Below are positions 1-9,307 of a stretch of 64,000 bases of DNA, piece by piece. Origin of the DNA: Gentiana macrophylla (Eukaryota > Streptophyta > Magnoliopsida > Gentianales > Gentianaceae); the NCBI GenBank assembly GCA_026214975.1, contig JAOBSW010000017.1:37578-101577 (forward strand). Direction: 5' to 3'. The first letter of the stretch is position 1; every line of letters begins with the position of its first letter. The translations under genes and the position numbers were made by a program. The notes below the pieces were generated by a model. The model saw only the letters and a list, made by a program, of their open reading frames with translations. It was not told where the DNA came from and did not search any database.

Positions 1-1
1 T

Positions 2-790
2 AAAAGATTGAAGGAACAACTGGACAAACTAAAAGCTGAACAAGCTGCTAAGGAGATATACTCACCTAATCAAAAAGCGGCAGATGATAACTCATCCACT
101 GCTAACAGATCAGCTGAGGAAATCCACCCAGTAGCTAAAAACACCACTGCACCACTAAATGCACTAGCTTACAAACCCTCAAAAAGGTTTGGATCCAGAT
201 CTGGTCTTGGCTACAACAGTCACGGTGAGATTAGAAACAATGGTCAACACAATTCTGAATACAAGACCCACAGTGGACCAAAATTCAGAAAGGGAAAGAC
301 CATAGTCTTAACCACTCATCTTGCACCGGTGAAGTCAAGACCCAAAGGCTGATGAAACAATGCAGACTAAATCATCATTCCAGTCAACCAACAACAAAGA
401 TCTACTGAAAGGTAAATGAAGACTTTATCCTTTAGAGGATGATTGGAATGTTGCACCTCCAAAATACAAGAAGAAACCATACTATGATATGCATCCTGGA
501 AATATCAAGAAGAAACCATACTATGTAGACATGTTCCTGGACACATGAAGCAACAGAGGCTTCCCATTGCATACTGGAAGGTGAAAAAGGATGCAAATGC
601 ACCAAAAAGTAGAGAAAAGTATCGGAATATCTTTAATAGAAATATTAGAAGCTATTCTGCCATGCCTTACACATATGAAGTTGATGATTTCAATTATCCA
701 AAAAGAAGATCATTTGGATACACACTTGGAGTAGGAGGCATGTTTGCTAACAGGTATGGACCCAAACAGTGTTGGGTACCTAAACATAAT
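2..790 (+). pseudogene. gag: gag C-terminal region of RE-A (partial, broken)
   Basis: The reading begins before base 1 with a Lys/Glu-rich helical stretch, then the FGSRSGLGY motif (about 190-215), which matches the FKPGKPFG...GLGF motif in the gag C-terminus of RE-D, RE-E and RE-G. The open frame stops at 350-352. A second piece holds RLYPLEDDWN (420-450), the counterpart of KGRLYPTDDDWN in RE-E; the codon before the Arg is TGA where the relative has Gly. The last piece reads to GPKQCWVPK (about 757-783), the conserved gag-pol boundary. The gag core and zinc knuckle lie outside the window. No intact product is possible. Confidence 0.8.
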
Positions 791-805
791 TAATTTGTTT
801 TGTAG
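791..805 (+). promoter_or_regulatory. gag-pol junction of RE-A: in-frame TAA plus TTTGTTTTGTAG
   Basis: Directly after the WVPK boundary motif the frame meets TAA (791-793), then TTTGTTTTG and TAG (803-805), then runs on in the same frame into the protease motif WYIDSGCSRHMT. RE-E has the same arrangement with TTTGTTTTGCAG, and RE-G keeps TTTGTTTTGCAG with CAA in place of TAA. The T-rich run ending in YAG resembles a 3' splice site; the TAA resembles a gag terminator that is read through. Which mechanism applies cannot be told from the sequence. Confidence 0.5.
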
Positions 806-958
806 GATGTCTGGTACATAGACAGTGGATGTTCCAGACACATGACAGGAAACAAAGGATGGCTCACTGATTTCAAAGCTTTTGATAGACCCAAAGTCAC
901 ATTTGGAGGCAAATAAAACCCTGGCAAGATTAAGGGGGAAGGCACAATACTCAAGAAC
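806..958 (+). pseudogene. pol: Aspartic protease domain of RE-A pol
   Basis: The segment carries WYIDSGCSRHMTG (about 818-856). The D-S-G triplet is the catalytic motif of retroviral-type aspartic proteases, which cleave the Gag-Pol polyprotein inside the virus-like particle. The VTFGG strand follows, and then an in-frame TAA at 914-916 where RE-E has a sense codon. Apart from that stop the frame continues into integrase. The active-site motif itself is intact. Confidence 0.8.
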
Positions 959-2335
959 AATTTGAAGATTCAAAATGTGGCACATGTTAAGGGACTTAAG
1001 TTCAATCCACTAAGCATCAGTCAATTCTGTGACAAAGGCTACAATATACACTTCAACAAGGAAGGATGCAAAGTAATTCACAGCCAAACCAACACATTAG
1101 TTATTGCAGGAAGAAGAAAAGATAACATGTATATGGTGAATTGGAAAATAGCTAAAGCAGAAACATGTTTGTTTGTCAAAAATAAACAATCAACCAGCTG
1201 GATTTGGCATAGAAGATTAAATCATCTGAATTTCAAGACCATCAACACACTATCAAAGAACAAGTTAGTTGAAGGCCTGCCTGAGATCACATTCAAGACA
1301 GAAAGTCTCTGTGATGCATGTCAGAAAGGGAAACAAATCAAAAGTTCCTTTAAGTCAAAGCCCTATCAATCAACAACAAGAATTCTACATCTGTTACATA
1401 TGGACCTGTTTGGACCAGTCACACTAGTAAGTGTAAGTGGTAAGAAATACACTCTAGTAGTGGTTGATGATTTCTCCAAATACACCTGGACCATATTCAT
1501 GAACAAGAAGAGAGAAACACTGAAGAGGCTGCCAGATTTGCTAGGAAGAATTCAAAATGAGAAAGAACTAAAGATCATCAAGATCAGATCAGATAGAGGC
1601 ACAGAATTTCTAAATGAAGTTATCAGAACTTATTGTGAAGAAAATGCACTATTACGTCAACTATCTGCAGCAGGAACTCCACAACAAAATGGTGTAGCAG
1701 AAAGAAGAAACAGAACCCTCAAAGAAGCAGTCAGAAGAACAATGATTGCAGAAGCATGCTTACCAAAGAGATTTTGAGCTGAAGCAGCAAACACAGCATG
1801 CCATACACAAAACAGATCAATCATCAACAAATATCATGGAAAGACTCCATATGAAATATGGAATGGTAATAAACCTAATGTCTCATATTTGCATATGTTT
1901 GGATCAAAATGTTTTGTTTTGAACAGGAACCAACTGCATACCTTTGATGAAAAGACTGATGAAGCAATCTTTATGGGATACTCAGACACCAGCAAATCAT
2001 TCAGAGTACTCAACAAAAGAACATTGGTGATTGAAGAATCTATACATGTAGTATTTGATGAACCAAACACAAATGGTGAAAGTCTTCAAGAACAAGAAGA
2101 AGAAGCAGCATAAGGGCAAGTGTATATGAATACAACAATACCAGCCACTATTCTGAGTCACAATCTTGGAAACCAAGATGAGCCACAAGACATTACAATA
2201 GAAGGAGCACCAGAACTTGAAGCTCATGCAGAACCTGATGTTGCAGAAGTACCAATTGAAGAACAACTTCAACCTGACCTAAATTGGCTAAGAGATCATC
2301 CTGAAGAACAAGTCATTGGAAATATTCACACATGA
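959..2335 (+). pseudogene. pol: Integrase domain of RE-A pol, with pre-integrase zinc finger
   Basis: Integrase joins the cDNA to host DNA. The N-terminal HHCC finger is visible as WHRRLNHLNF (about 1205-1234) followed by CDAC (about 1312-1323). The DDE catalytic core shows HMDLFGPV, then SDRGTEFL (about 1588-1611), then the Glu within NGVAERRNRTLKE (about 1688-1726). Beyond it come the copia-type tail motifs TPYEIWNG, GSKCF and MGYSDTSKSFR. Nonsense codons fall at 1775-1777 (TGA, at the Trp of RYWAEA in RE-E), 2111-2113 and 2333-2335, but no frameshift is seen. Confidence 0.85.
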
Positions 2336-3265
2336 GTTAGAACCAGAAGACAACCGGAGCATATACTAACATGTTTTCTATCACAAGTGGAACCCAAGAC
2401 AATAGATGATGCGATTCAAGATGCCGATTGGATCACAGCCATGAAAGAAGAACTAAATTAATTTGAAAGAAATAAAGTCTGGGAACTTGTTGACAGACCA
2501 GATATGGCCAACATCATTGGAACAAAATGGGTATTTAGAAACAAGATGGATGAGCAAGGAACAGTTGTCAGAAACAAAGCAAGGCTAGTTGCAAAAGGCT
2601 ATTCTCAAGCAGAAGGAATAGATTATGATGAAACATTTGCACCAGTGGCAAGACTGGAGGCAATTAGACTCTTTCTAGCTTTTGCTGCATACAAAGACTT
2701 CAAAGTCTATCAAATGGATGTCAAGAGTGCATTTCTGAATGGACTTTTGGAAGAAGAAGTATACGTGGAACAACCTCCTGGTTTCCAACTCAATGGAAAA
2801 GAAGACAAAGTGTACAAACTCAAGAAAGCTCTTTATGGACTCAAACAGGCACCCAGAGCTTGGTATGAAACACTATCACAAATTTTGATCAAGAATAGAT
2901 TCAACAAGGGAACTATAGATAAGACTCTATTCAAATTAGAGGAAGGAACAAGCACATTTCTAGTACAAATCTATGTTGATGACATCATCTTGGGATCAGA
3001 GGATGAAAAGCTGTGTGAGAAATTTGCAAACCTGATGAAGAGCAAATTTCAGATGAGCATGATGGGAGAATTAAATTGTTTTCTTGATTTTCAAGTAAAG
3101 AAAATGAAGGATGGGATTTTCATCAATCAAGCCAAGTATACAAAAGACCTAATACACAAGTATGGTATGGATACAAGTGGGACAGCAGATACACCAATGT
3201 GTCCAAGAGTAATTCTTGGAAAAGATGAAGCTGGAAAGGATGTTGATCAGAAAATGTATAGATGA
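2336..3265 (+). pseudogene. pol: Reverse transcriptase domain of RE-A pol
   Basis: Copies element RNA into cDNA. Motifs in order: [60 protein letters not shown], and the catalytic YVDDIILGS (about 2971-2997). The fingers-palm order is typical of copia RT. Nonsense codons lie at 2459-2461 (TAA where RE-E has Glu in EELNEFER) and 3263-3265 (TGA where RE-E has Arg in LYRRMIG). No shift in frame is needed to read the whole domain, so the decay is by point mutation. Confidence 0.88.
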
Positions 3266-3916
3266 ATCATTGGATCCCTACTTTATCTAACTGCAAGCAG
3301 ACCTGATATAGCATTTGCAGTAGGAGTATGTGTAAGGTCTCAAGCTCAACCAAAAGAATCACATCTCCTAGCAGCCAAAAGAATAATTAAATACCTGAAA
3401 AACACCATTAATGTTGGAATTTGGTATCCAAAAGATGGAGGATTCAAGTTGATATCATATTCAGACTCTGACTATGCTGGATGCAAGATAGATAGAAAAA
3501 GCACCTCTGGAACATGCCAGATACTAGGCACCAGGCTAGTCTCTTGGTTCAGTAAAAAGCAAAACTCCATATCTACATCAACAGCCGAAGCAGAATATAT
3601 AGCAGCAGGAAGTTGTTGTGCACAAGTACTTTGGATTAGACAACAGCTAAGGGATTATGGAAATGAGGAAAAGACTATCCCAATCATGTGTGACAACACA
3701 AGTGCCATATCTATCACTGAAAATCCAGTATTGCATTCAAGAACAAAGCACATTGATGTGAGACATCATTTTATCAGAGATCATGTTGAAAAAGGAGATG
3801 TCATCCTAAAATACATATCCACTGAAGAACAATTGGCTGTCATCTTCGCTAAACCACTCAGTCATGAAAGATTTAGCATGTTAAGAACTGAGTTGGGAAT
3901 GATTGAAACTGACTAA
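3266..3916 (+). pseudogene. pol: RNase H domain of RE-A pol
   Basis: Degrades RNA in the RNA:cDNA hybrid. Seen are SLLYLTASRPDI, YSDSDYAGCKIDRKST (the first catalytic Asp lies in SDSDYAG), STAEAEYIAAG, CDNTSAISI, SRTKHIDVRHHFIRD and EEQLAVIFAKPL, the full order of a copia RNase H. The frame is open from 3449 to the natural stop at 3914-3916 (after MIETD). The final DIFTKP motif of relatives reads VIFAKP here, two changes in a normally well kept stretch. Confidence 0.87.
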
Positions 3917-4417
3917 GTACCAAAAGGCGGCTAAGCCGGAGTAATCACCAAGTGACTTCATCATTTGTTTAAACCTTTGCCATTCTGGGAGATGTAAAGG
4001 GTAAGGCACTGGTACTCGGCGAAGTTAACTTCACTGATTGTTAGGAATGGTAATATAAAGCAGCTCAGTGAACAACTCACTAAATTGGATAAGTGACCAG
4101 CCAAGGCACTCCACCGAAGTGAAGAATGGAGTAAAGGGCAAATTATAGTGTGAACAAAATAAACTTTTATACACGTGGAGAATAAGGAAATTATGGAGGA
4201 TTATTCTGTGGATGATTACACACGTGGAGATCAACTTACAATCATGGAGGTAACCATATTATCTTTCGAATTACAAACGCCTCTATTCCCGGGATTTATC
4301 ATTACTTACCTCAATCAACTCCCTCATTACACTCGAATATCGTGAGTTATATACACAAAATCACACCATTATGTCATAAAATCCTTCCACATTCAAACCA
4401 CGTTCACACTACCCAAT
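3917..4417 (+). other. pol to third-ORF spacer of RE-A, with palindrome GAAGTTAACTTC
   Basis: About 600 bp between the pol stop and the third ORF start carries no credible gene. A perfect 12-bp palindrome, GAAGTTAACTTC, sits at 4021-4032, about 105 bp after the pol stop. RE-B and RE-E carry different palindromic or near-palindromic motifs at the matching place. The remainder is A-rich and ends at a TATA-like box. Confidence 0.5.
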
Positions 4418-4532
4418 CCTATATAAACCATACTTAGAGACTTTTCAGAAATCTTTACACTCTGTTGCAAGTTACAAATTATATTGCAAATTCAAAGCTC
4501 TCTTTCAAAAATTCTATTAACTTCCAACAATG
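4418..4532 (+). promoter_or_regulatory. Candidate internal promoter and leader of the RE-A third ORF
   Basis: TATATAAA at 4420-4427 is followed by CTTTACACTC at 4453-4462 and by ATG at 4530-4532. RE-G has TATAAAT and the identical CTTTACACTC with nearly the same spacing before its third ORF; RE-B and RE-E also have TATA boxes 95-120 bp before the start codon. The spacing from TATA to the shared 10-mer (about 33-37 bp) fits a transcription start. Promoter activity is inferred. Confidence 0.5.
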
Positions 4533-6976
4533 GCTTCATCTTCCTCAAACACCCAAACTGGGTATGAAAAATCGATTGCCACTGGATCGTTCTTCCAAGA
4601 AGAACACTACCTAAAACTATGTAGAAATGACGAGAAAGCAACTTCACAAATTGCATGAGTCCAAAGTCATTTTCACTTATGTCAAACAGAAAAAGCAGGA
4701 AGAAGGAGGGAAGAGAAAGAAAACAACAAAACATCCCTCCGGCCAAAGAAAGAAGCAAAAAGTTCACAGAAACTTGGACAAAGAAACCTTTGGACGGTAA
4801 TTGATGAAGAAGAAGCAGAAGATTCTAAAAGTGAAGCAGAACAACCACAAGAAGAAAGTAGCAGTGAAAATGAACAACCTCCACACAAGGAGACTACAAG
4901 TAATGCTGGAGATAACAATGAAGAAACTCCACAAAACTTGCACAAATGTTTACAAATGACATTGATGATAGAATTGCAGAATATCTTGAATGGAAGGAAG
5001 GGGATTCCAGAACTCAACTACAAGACTCCGAACGCATGCTTTCTAAGGAGGCCTGGTTTTTCAATTTTCTAGGAATCACAACCCTGGTTGGTGTACTTGA
5101 TGAATCACCACTCTGGGATATGGTTGATGCAGCTACAGCCAAGATACATCTGAACTCTGACAGTGATAAATCAACTGATGGCAGCAATACCGATGACGAT
5201 GCTGATGATGATAATAATCAAAATGATGATAATATTGCTGATAACAATGATGATGGGCAAGACAAAGAGACCGCACAAATAGCTGATGCAATTGATGACA
5301 ACACTCTCTTAAGCTCTTTTCTACAGCCACATGCATCAAAAAAGTCAACCACACCAGCTAAGACAACAACTCAACCAATATCTGTTGAAACTCCAGCTGA
5401 CCCCACAAAGGTAGTTGACACTGGCTCAGCTGCTGCCACTCCAGTCAAGGAAATCCCCAGCACAGAGCAAGTGGGAATAGCAGCCAGAACCACACTAGAA
5501 TACTCATTCACCCACATACTTGAAGATTTGAAAGTCAATGCAGATGTTACTCAACATCAAGACAAAGGATAGCAAACAGATCCGTAACTAGCTGACATCT
5601 GGCACAAACTCTCTCAGCTGGCCAATGGCATCTCAAATGAGACTTTTGAAAAAGCAGCAGATCTGCTAGCTGAAGAATTGGAGCAGCAAGCCATGCACCT
5701 CAGATCCATGACTTCGGCATTCAATGACAAAAGCTACTCCAATGAACGAAAATTTCAAGCCATTGCTGAATATTTTGAGGCACAGAACATTGTTGTGCAA
5801 CACCAGGGAGATCTGATAAGACAACTCAACATCAACATCACAAACAACCTTGCCGGTCTCAGACAACACATCTCTCAGGAAAATGACTCTACGGCAGTGG
5901 CATTTGGTACAAGATTCTGCTGTGTCATTGAGAAACAGACTGATCTTGACAATAGATTCACATCCATTGAATCAAAATTGGACTCCCTGATTGGCACAAC
6001 AGAGGCTACAAATAGCATCTTACTCTAGCAAAGGGATGATGCTGCCAAAAAGGGGGAAAATAAAGATAAGCCTGAAGGTTCTATGATCGAGACCCCAAAC
6101 TTCATCGAAGAGCAGTGAGGCAAGGGATAGAGAAATCAGGATCAGAAATGAGGCAGAAGAGCAGCAAAGGAGGGCTAGAGAAGAAAGAGAAAAGGCCCTA
6201 AATGAACCCTGCATTGGATTTCCTCATCATTTTCAACGAAGGGATGATGATAGAGATAGATCAGGTGGACAACAAAGACCTGGACAGCCAAGACCTGGAT
6301 CTAGTCAACAAAGAAGGTCAGCAAAAGACCATAAATCCAGCACCAGCAGAGAGAAAAGAAACTCCCAACTCACAGAAACATACAAGAGTATGAAGCTGAA
6401 ATCCTAGATCATGTGAGAGGATTTTTCAAAGTCCATGAAGGACTATATCCAAATCAAACACAAGATGAAGCTTGGGCAGACTGGCTAAGCTACCAGGATG
6501 AACAGAGGAGAGTTGACATGGCCAAAATATACAACGACATGAAAAGACAACGTGCCTCTCTCCAGCAAAGTGGTGGAACTAGCAGACCAAGTTCAGCAGT
6601 ACCACTTTCCACAAAAGGACCAGAAGACTTGCCAACTGACCAACAAGAAGACGTCAACTATATGGCAAAGTTCTTCAGCCCTATGGGAAAAATGAATAAA
6701 TAAGAACAATGGGGTATGTACAAAAATCTAAAATTTGCTGACTCACACATTGCAGAGGCCAGAGAAAGACTTGAGAAGTACTTTGAGGAGCCTAGGGCAA
6801 ATGAAACTATGCCTGACTTTAACTGACTCTTTGCCAAGAGAGTATTCCAAGGAGTATCTGAATACACTGCTATGGCATATTGGAAGTGGAAGTTTCCTGA
6901 GATTGATTGGAAATATATGGAAGAGGTCCAAACCATAAAGTTCAAAAGGTACAAGGCTGAATTAAGCAAAATGTAG
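4530..6976 (+). pseudogene. Third ORF (post-pol accessory protein) of RE-A, broken
   Basis: Function unknown. ATG at 4530 opens a short MASSSSNTQTGYEKS reading that stops near 4660; from about 4946 the frame of pol carries the rest. Contents in order: an N-terminal part ending in LGITTLVGVLDE, an acidic Asp/Asn repeat (about 5155-5275), a Thr/Ala/Pro linker, helical segments rich in Glu/Gln (about 5590-6030), the K-K-G-E motif at the internal polypurine tract, a charged region, a globular-looking C-terminal part (SYQDEQRRVDMAKIYNDM) and a Trp/Lys-rich end (YWKWKFPEIDWKYMEEV). Stops occur at 5570, 5585, 6026, 6701 and 6824. The position matches the env-like ORF of Sireviruses, but I see no signal peptide or membrane helix. 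Confidence 0.6.
6047..6060 (+). promoter_or_regulatory. Internal polypurine tract inside the RE-A third ORF
   Basis: AAAAAGGGGGAAAA matches the tract next to the 3' LTR at 7111-7123 but lies about 1.07 kb upstream, in frame with the third ORF and coding Lys-Lys-Gly-Glu. Equivalent coding tracts occur in RE-B, RE-E and RE-G. It could prime plus-strand synthesis as a second site; that role is inferred. Confidence 0.5.
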
Positions 6977-7110
6977 TTGTAACACTTGAATAATTTTGAA
7001 CTGAATGCCCTTAAATGGATGAATAAAATTTTTGAGTTCTATTCTGCTTATTATTATTATGAAAAATTTGGCAAACTTATGTTCAGGCTTATGAGGGTTT
7101 TGGCATCATC

Positions 7111-7124
7111 AAAAAGGGGGAAAT
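7111..7124 (+). promoter_or_regulatory. 3' polypurine tract of RE-A
   Basis: AAAAAGGGGGAAAT immediately precedes the LTR start. It is preceded by GCATCATC, as in RE-E. Such tracts resist RNase H and prime plus-strand DNA. Confidence 0.85.
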
Positions 7125-8529
7125 TGTTAGGAACATTTTATTATGTTTTGATGATGGCCATACTAGCTGCTATAGCAAGCCTGAAATAAGTTAGAATTCT
7201 CTGTATAAGTCTTTACTTAGAGTCTGACATGTTGTATAAGTTAAGTCAGACAAGTACTATACTGGTTGGTAGGACGGCAAAGATTAACAGACATTCGGTA
7301 GAGTGAAGCCAGCCAAGCACCAACAGTGAAGCAATGAAGACATAAGGTCTGACTTATAACCAAGGAAGTCTGTGATGACCTTGGATAAGTCTAAGTCATG
7401 TTTTAAGTAATGAAGCTCAAAGCTTAAATATGGTGTACACTGATCTCACCCAAATCAAGGATCGGTGAAATACAAGGATTCTCCTTCAACTTAAAGAATA
7501 AAGGAAACAATGAATCGGTAAAGTAAACTGACTTTCGGCTGAGTGAAGACAAAGCAGTAAAGGAAGATCTAAGCGGCAAAGTCAGATTGGTCACGTGACC
7601 ATTCAAAGAACGGCTGAGTAAACCTTACTCAATCAGGTAATTGAAATATGAAGAAGATACAGAAGATCAAGCATTAAATGCATAATTAATAGAGGATCAA
7701 TCAAGGACGGATTTTCTAGTAAACGTTTGAAGAAAAACCCGATCACTAAAATCAAGGGGAATATAATTAAGGGGGAATCAAGAATAAAATCAAGGAATAT
7801 TCCCCTCATTAATATAGCCAATGGACGGAAGTTCAAATCAAGAGTAATCAAGGCTATAAATAGAAGGCACTGACAGAAAAGAAAAAAAGAGAAAAAACGA
7901 TCAAAAAATCTGTACAAAAACTATGTCAATTTGAAAAGTCTTCTATCTATGCTGAAAAGAAATATCTAGTGATCAACTCAAATCTAAGAACTACAAATCA
8001 AATATCAAGCATTGATATTGATCAACAAGTTGGTGAATTCAATTCACATAAATCAAGCAACTGAATTAGAGCCATCTGAGAGGGAGTTGTGACTGCGATA
8101 GCTGCTGAAGGATTTGATCCCAAGGAGCAATGAAAGAGACTGAGTCACTGTAGCTGTTGCAGTCAAGGAGTGATAGTCTTGTAGATTGTGAAGCTTGGGA
8201 AGTCAAGGACAATCGTACTATTGTATCTGTGAAAACAATAGTGAATTCCTCCAATCATCACAGGAGAAGAGTGGATTAAGGGATTACACCACCCTGAACC
8301 ACTATAAGCCTTGTGTCAATTTACTTTCTGCAATTTACCTTACTACATTCATTTAATTGCTTATATTATATCACAAACTATTGATTGCTTAAACTACCTT
8401 GAAGTAACTTAGTAATAATGGACTTATCCGTTGCCCAAAAGCTTTTAATTAAAAAATAAAGATTTTGAAACTCCACTATAGTCATTCACCCCCCTCTGAC
8501 TATAGTTTTACCCTTCTCTGGGACCAACA
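7125..8529 (+). repeat. 3' LTR of RE-A
   Basis: Starts TGTTAG (one change from TGTTGG) right after the polypurine tract and ends GGGACCAACA, 1405 bp. It has the family promoter box TATAAATAG at 7855-7863, the ACACCACC block near 8286 and the CACCCCCCTCTGACTATAG end block near 8488-8508 found in the other LTRs of this type. Several tiny open frames inside it are not genes. Confidence 0.9.
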
Positions 8530-8649
8530 GATGTGGTGGTTCTTTACATCCCTACTGAAGATCAACTTGCTGATATTTTCACAAAACCTTTGTATCGTGA
8601 AAGATTTGCTAAACTAAGGACTGAACTTGGAATTACAAAAGTTGACTGA
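8530..8649 (+). pseudogene. pol: RNase H C-terminal end of RE-B pol (partial)
   Basis: The first codon after the RE-A LTR reads DVVVLYIPTEDQLADIFTKP and runs without a stop to RTELGITKVD and TGA at 8647-8649. This is the terminal motif of copia RNase H, parallel to RE-E at 25075-25200. The break is caused by RE-A insertion only, and the visible 39 codons are undamaged. Confidence 0.85.
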
Positions 8650-8686
8650 TACATCTTTGATCAGCAGTGTACTGGAATTCACCTAG

Positions 8687-8857
8687 GGGATTAATCTTTG
8701 CTATGTTTGGTGAGCTCACTTAGCAGACTAGTCAAGGGTATCAACAATTCCATGTACTTATTCATGTTTGGACAATTGAGCAAATAAATTTGCCAACGGG
8801 ATTGGTCTTTGTCCTGTTGGGTGAGCTCACTTGACAGATCAGTCGTTGGTATTAAAC
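8687..8857 (+). repeat. Duplicated palindrome block after RE-B pol
   Basis: Two related blocks of about 60 bp, each with GGATT..TCTTTG..TG, then the perfect 10-bp palindrome GTGAGCTCAC (8710-8719 and 8821-8830), then AGAYYAGTC and a short ATC/ATTAAAC tail. RE-E has one copy after its own pol stop (25218-25278) with GTGCGCTCAC. Conservation between divergent elements in noncoding DNA suggests an RNA or DNA signal. Confidence 0.55.
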
Positions 8858-9184
8858 TTCATCTTGTATTATCAGTTGGTCAAAACAAGGAGAAACAAAA
8901 ATCAGCAGTGTAACATTGTCGTAATTTCTTTGAGCCAAGTCTCTCGATGGCAAAAGTCTCTTTGAAGCATACGTTACACAGTCAAACTTCAACAAAAGTC
9001 AAAAAGCAAAAGACCGGGAAATTTATCTTATCTTTATAACCGCAGTCACACGATCGGACGGTTACAACTCTTTATGGATCAGTTATGGGACATGTGGCAT
9101 GATCTCATTAATTCAAGATTTAATCATGGTGAATGCTACAGTATGTGTACAGTGCATTATCTGAAATTTTCAACCACCCCTCTC

Positions 9185-9307
9185 TATATATATACAGACA
9201 TATACACAGAGAAGTTACTTACAACCCTCAGATTGATATTTCTCTGCAAATACATTGTGTGAACACATATTTGAAAATTTTATTCTTCATCTTTTTCATT
9301 TCTAATG
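9185..9307 (+). promoter_or_regulatory. Candidate internal promoter and leader of the RE-B third ORF
   Basis: TATATATATA at 9185-9194 follows a C-rich stretch (CAACCACCCCTCTC) and lies 120 bp before the ATG at 9305. The same layout occurs before the third ORFs of RE-A, RE-E and RE-G. Activity is inferred. Confidence 0.45.

Larger units (their letters stand above)
1..8529 (+). mobile_element. RE-A: Sirevirus-like Ty1/copia element, 5' end outside window
   Basis: Order seen: end of gag, protease, integrase, reverse transcriptase, RNase H, spacer, long third ORF, polypurine tract, 3' LTR. This gene order (integrase before RT) is Ty1/copia, and the GGGGG tract beside a TGTTAG LTR start with a CCAACA end is the Sirevirus-type signature. 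The right edge is exact: after CCAACA at 8524-8529 the sequence continues in frame as RNase H of another element, so RE-A is inserted in RE-B. The flanking pentamer on the right is GATGT; the left flank lies outside the window, so the target duplication cannot be tested. Confidence 0.93.

Noticed and set aside
4530..6976. Calling the third ORF an envelope gene
   Set aside because: No signal peptide, membrane helix or fusion-peptide-like segment is visible in any of the four copies; the name env-like rests on position only.
7190..8260. Small open frames within LTRs (also at 13908, 28977, 32467 and others)
   Set aside because: LTRs and spacers; no conservation between copies and no protein-like pattern.
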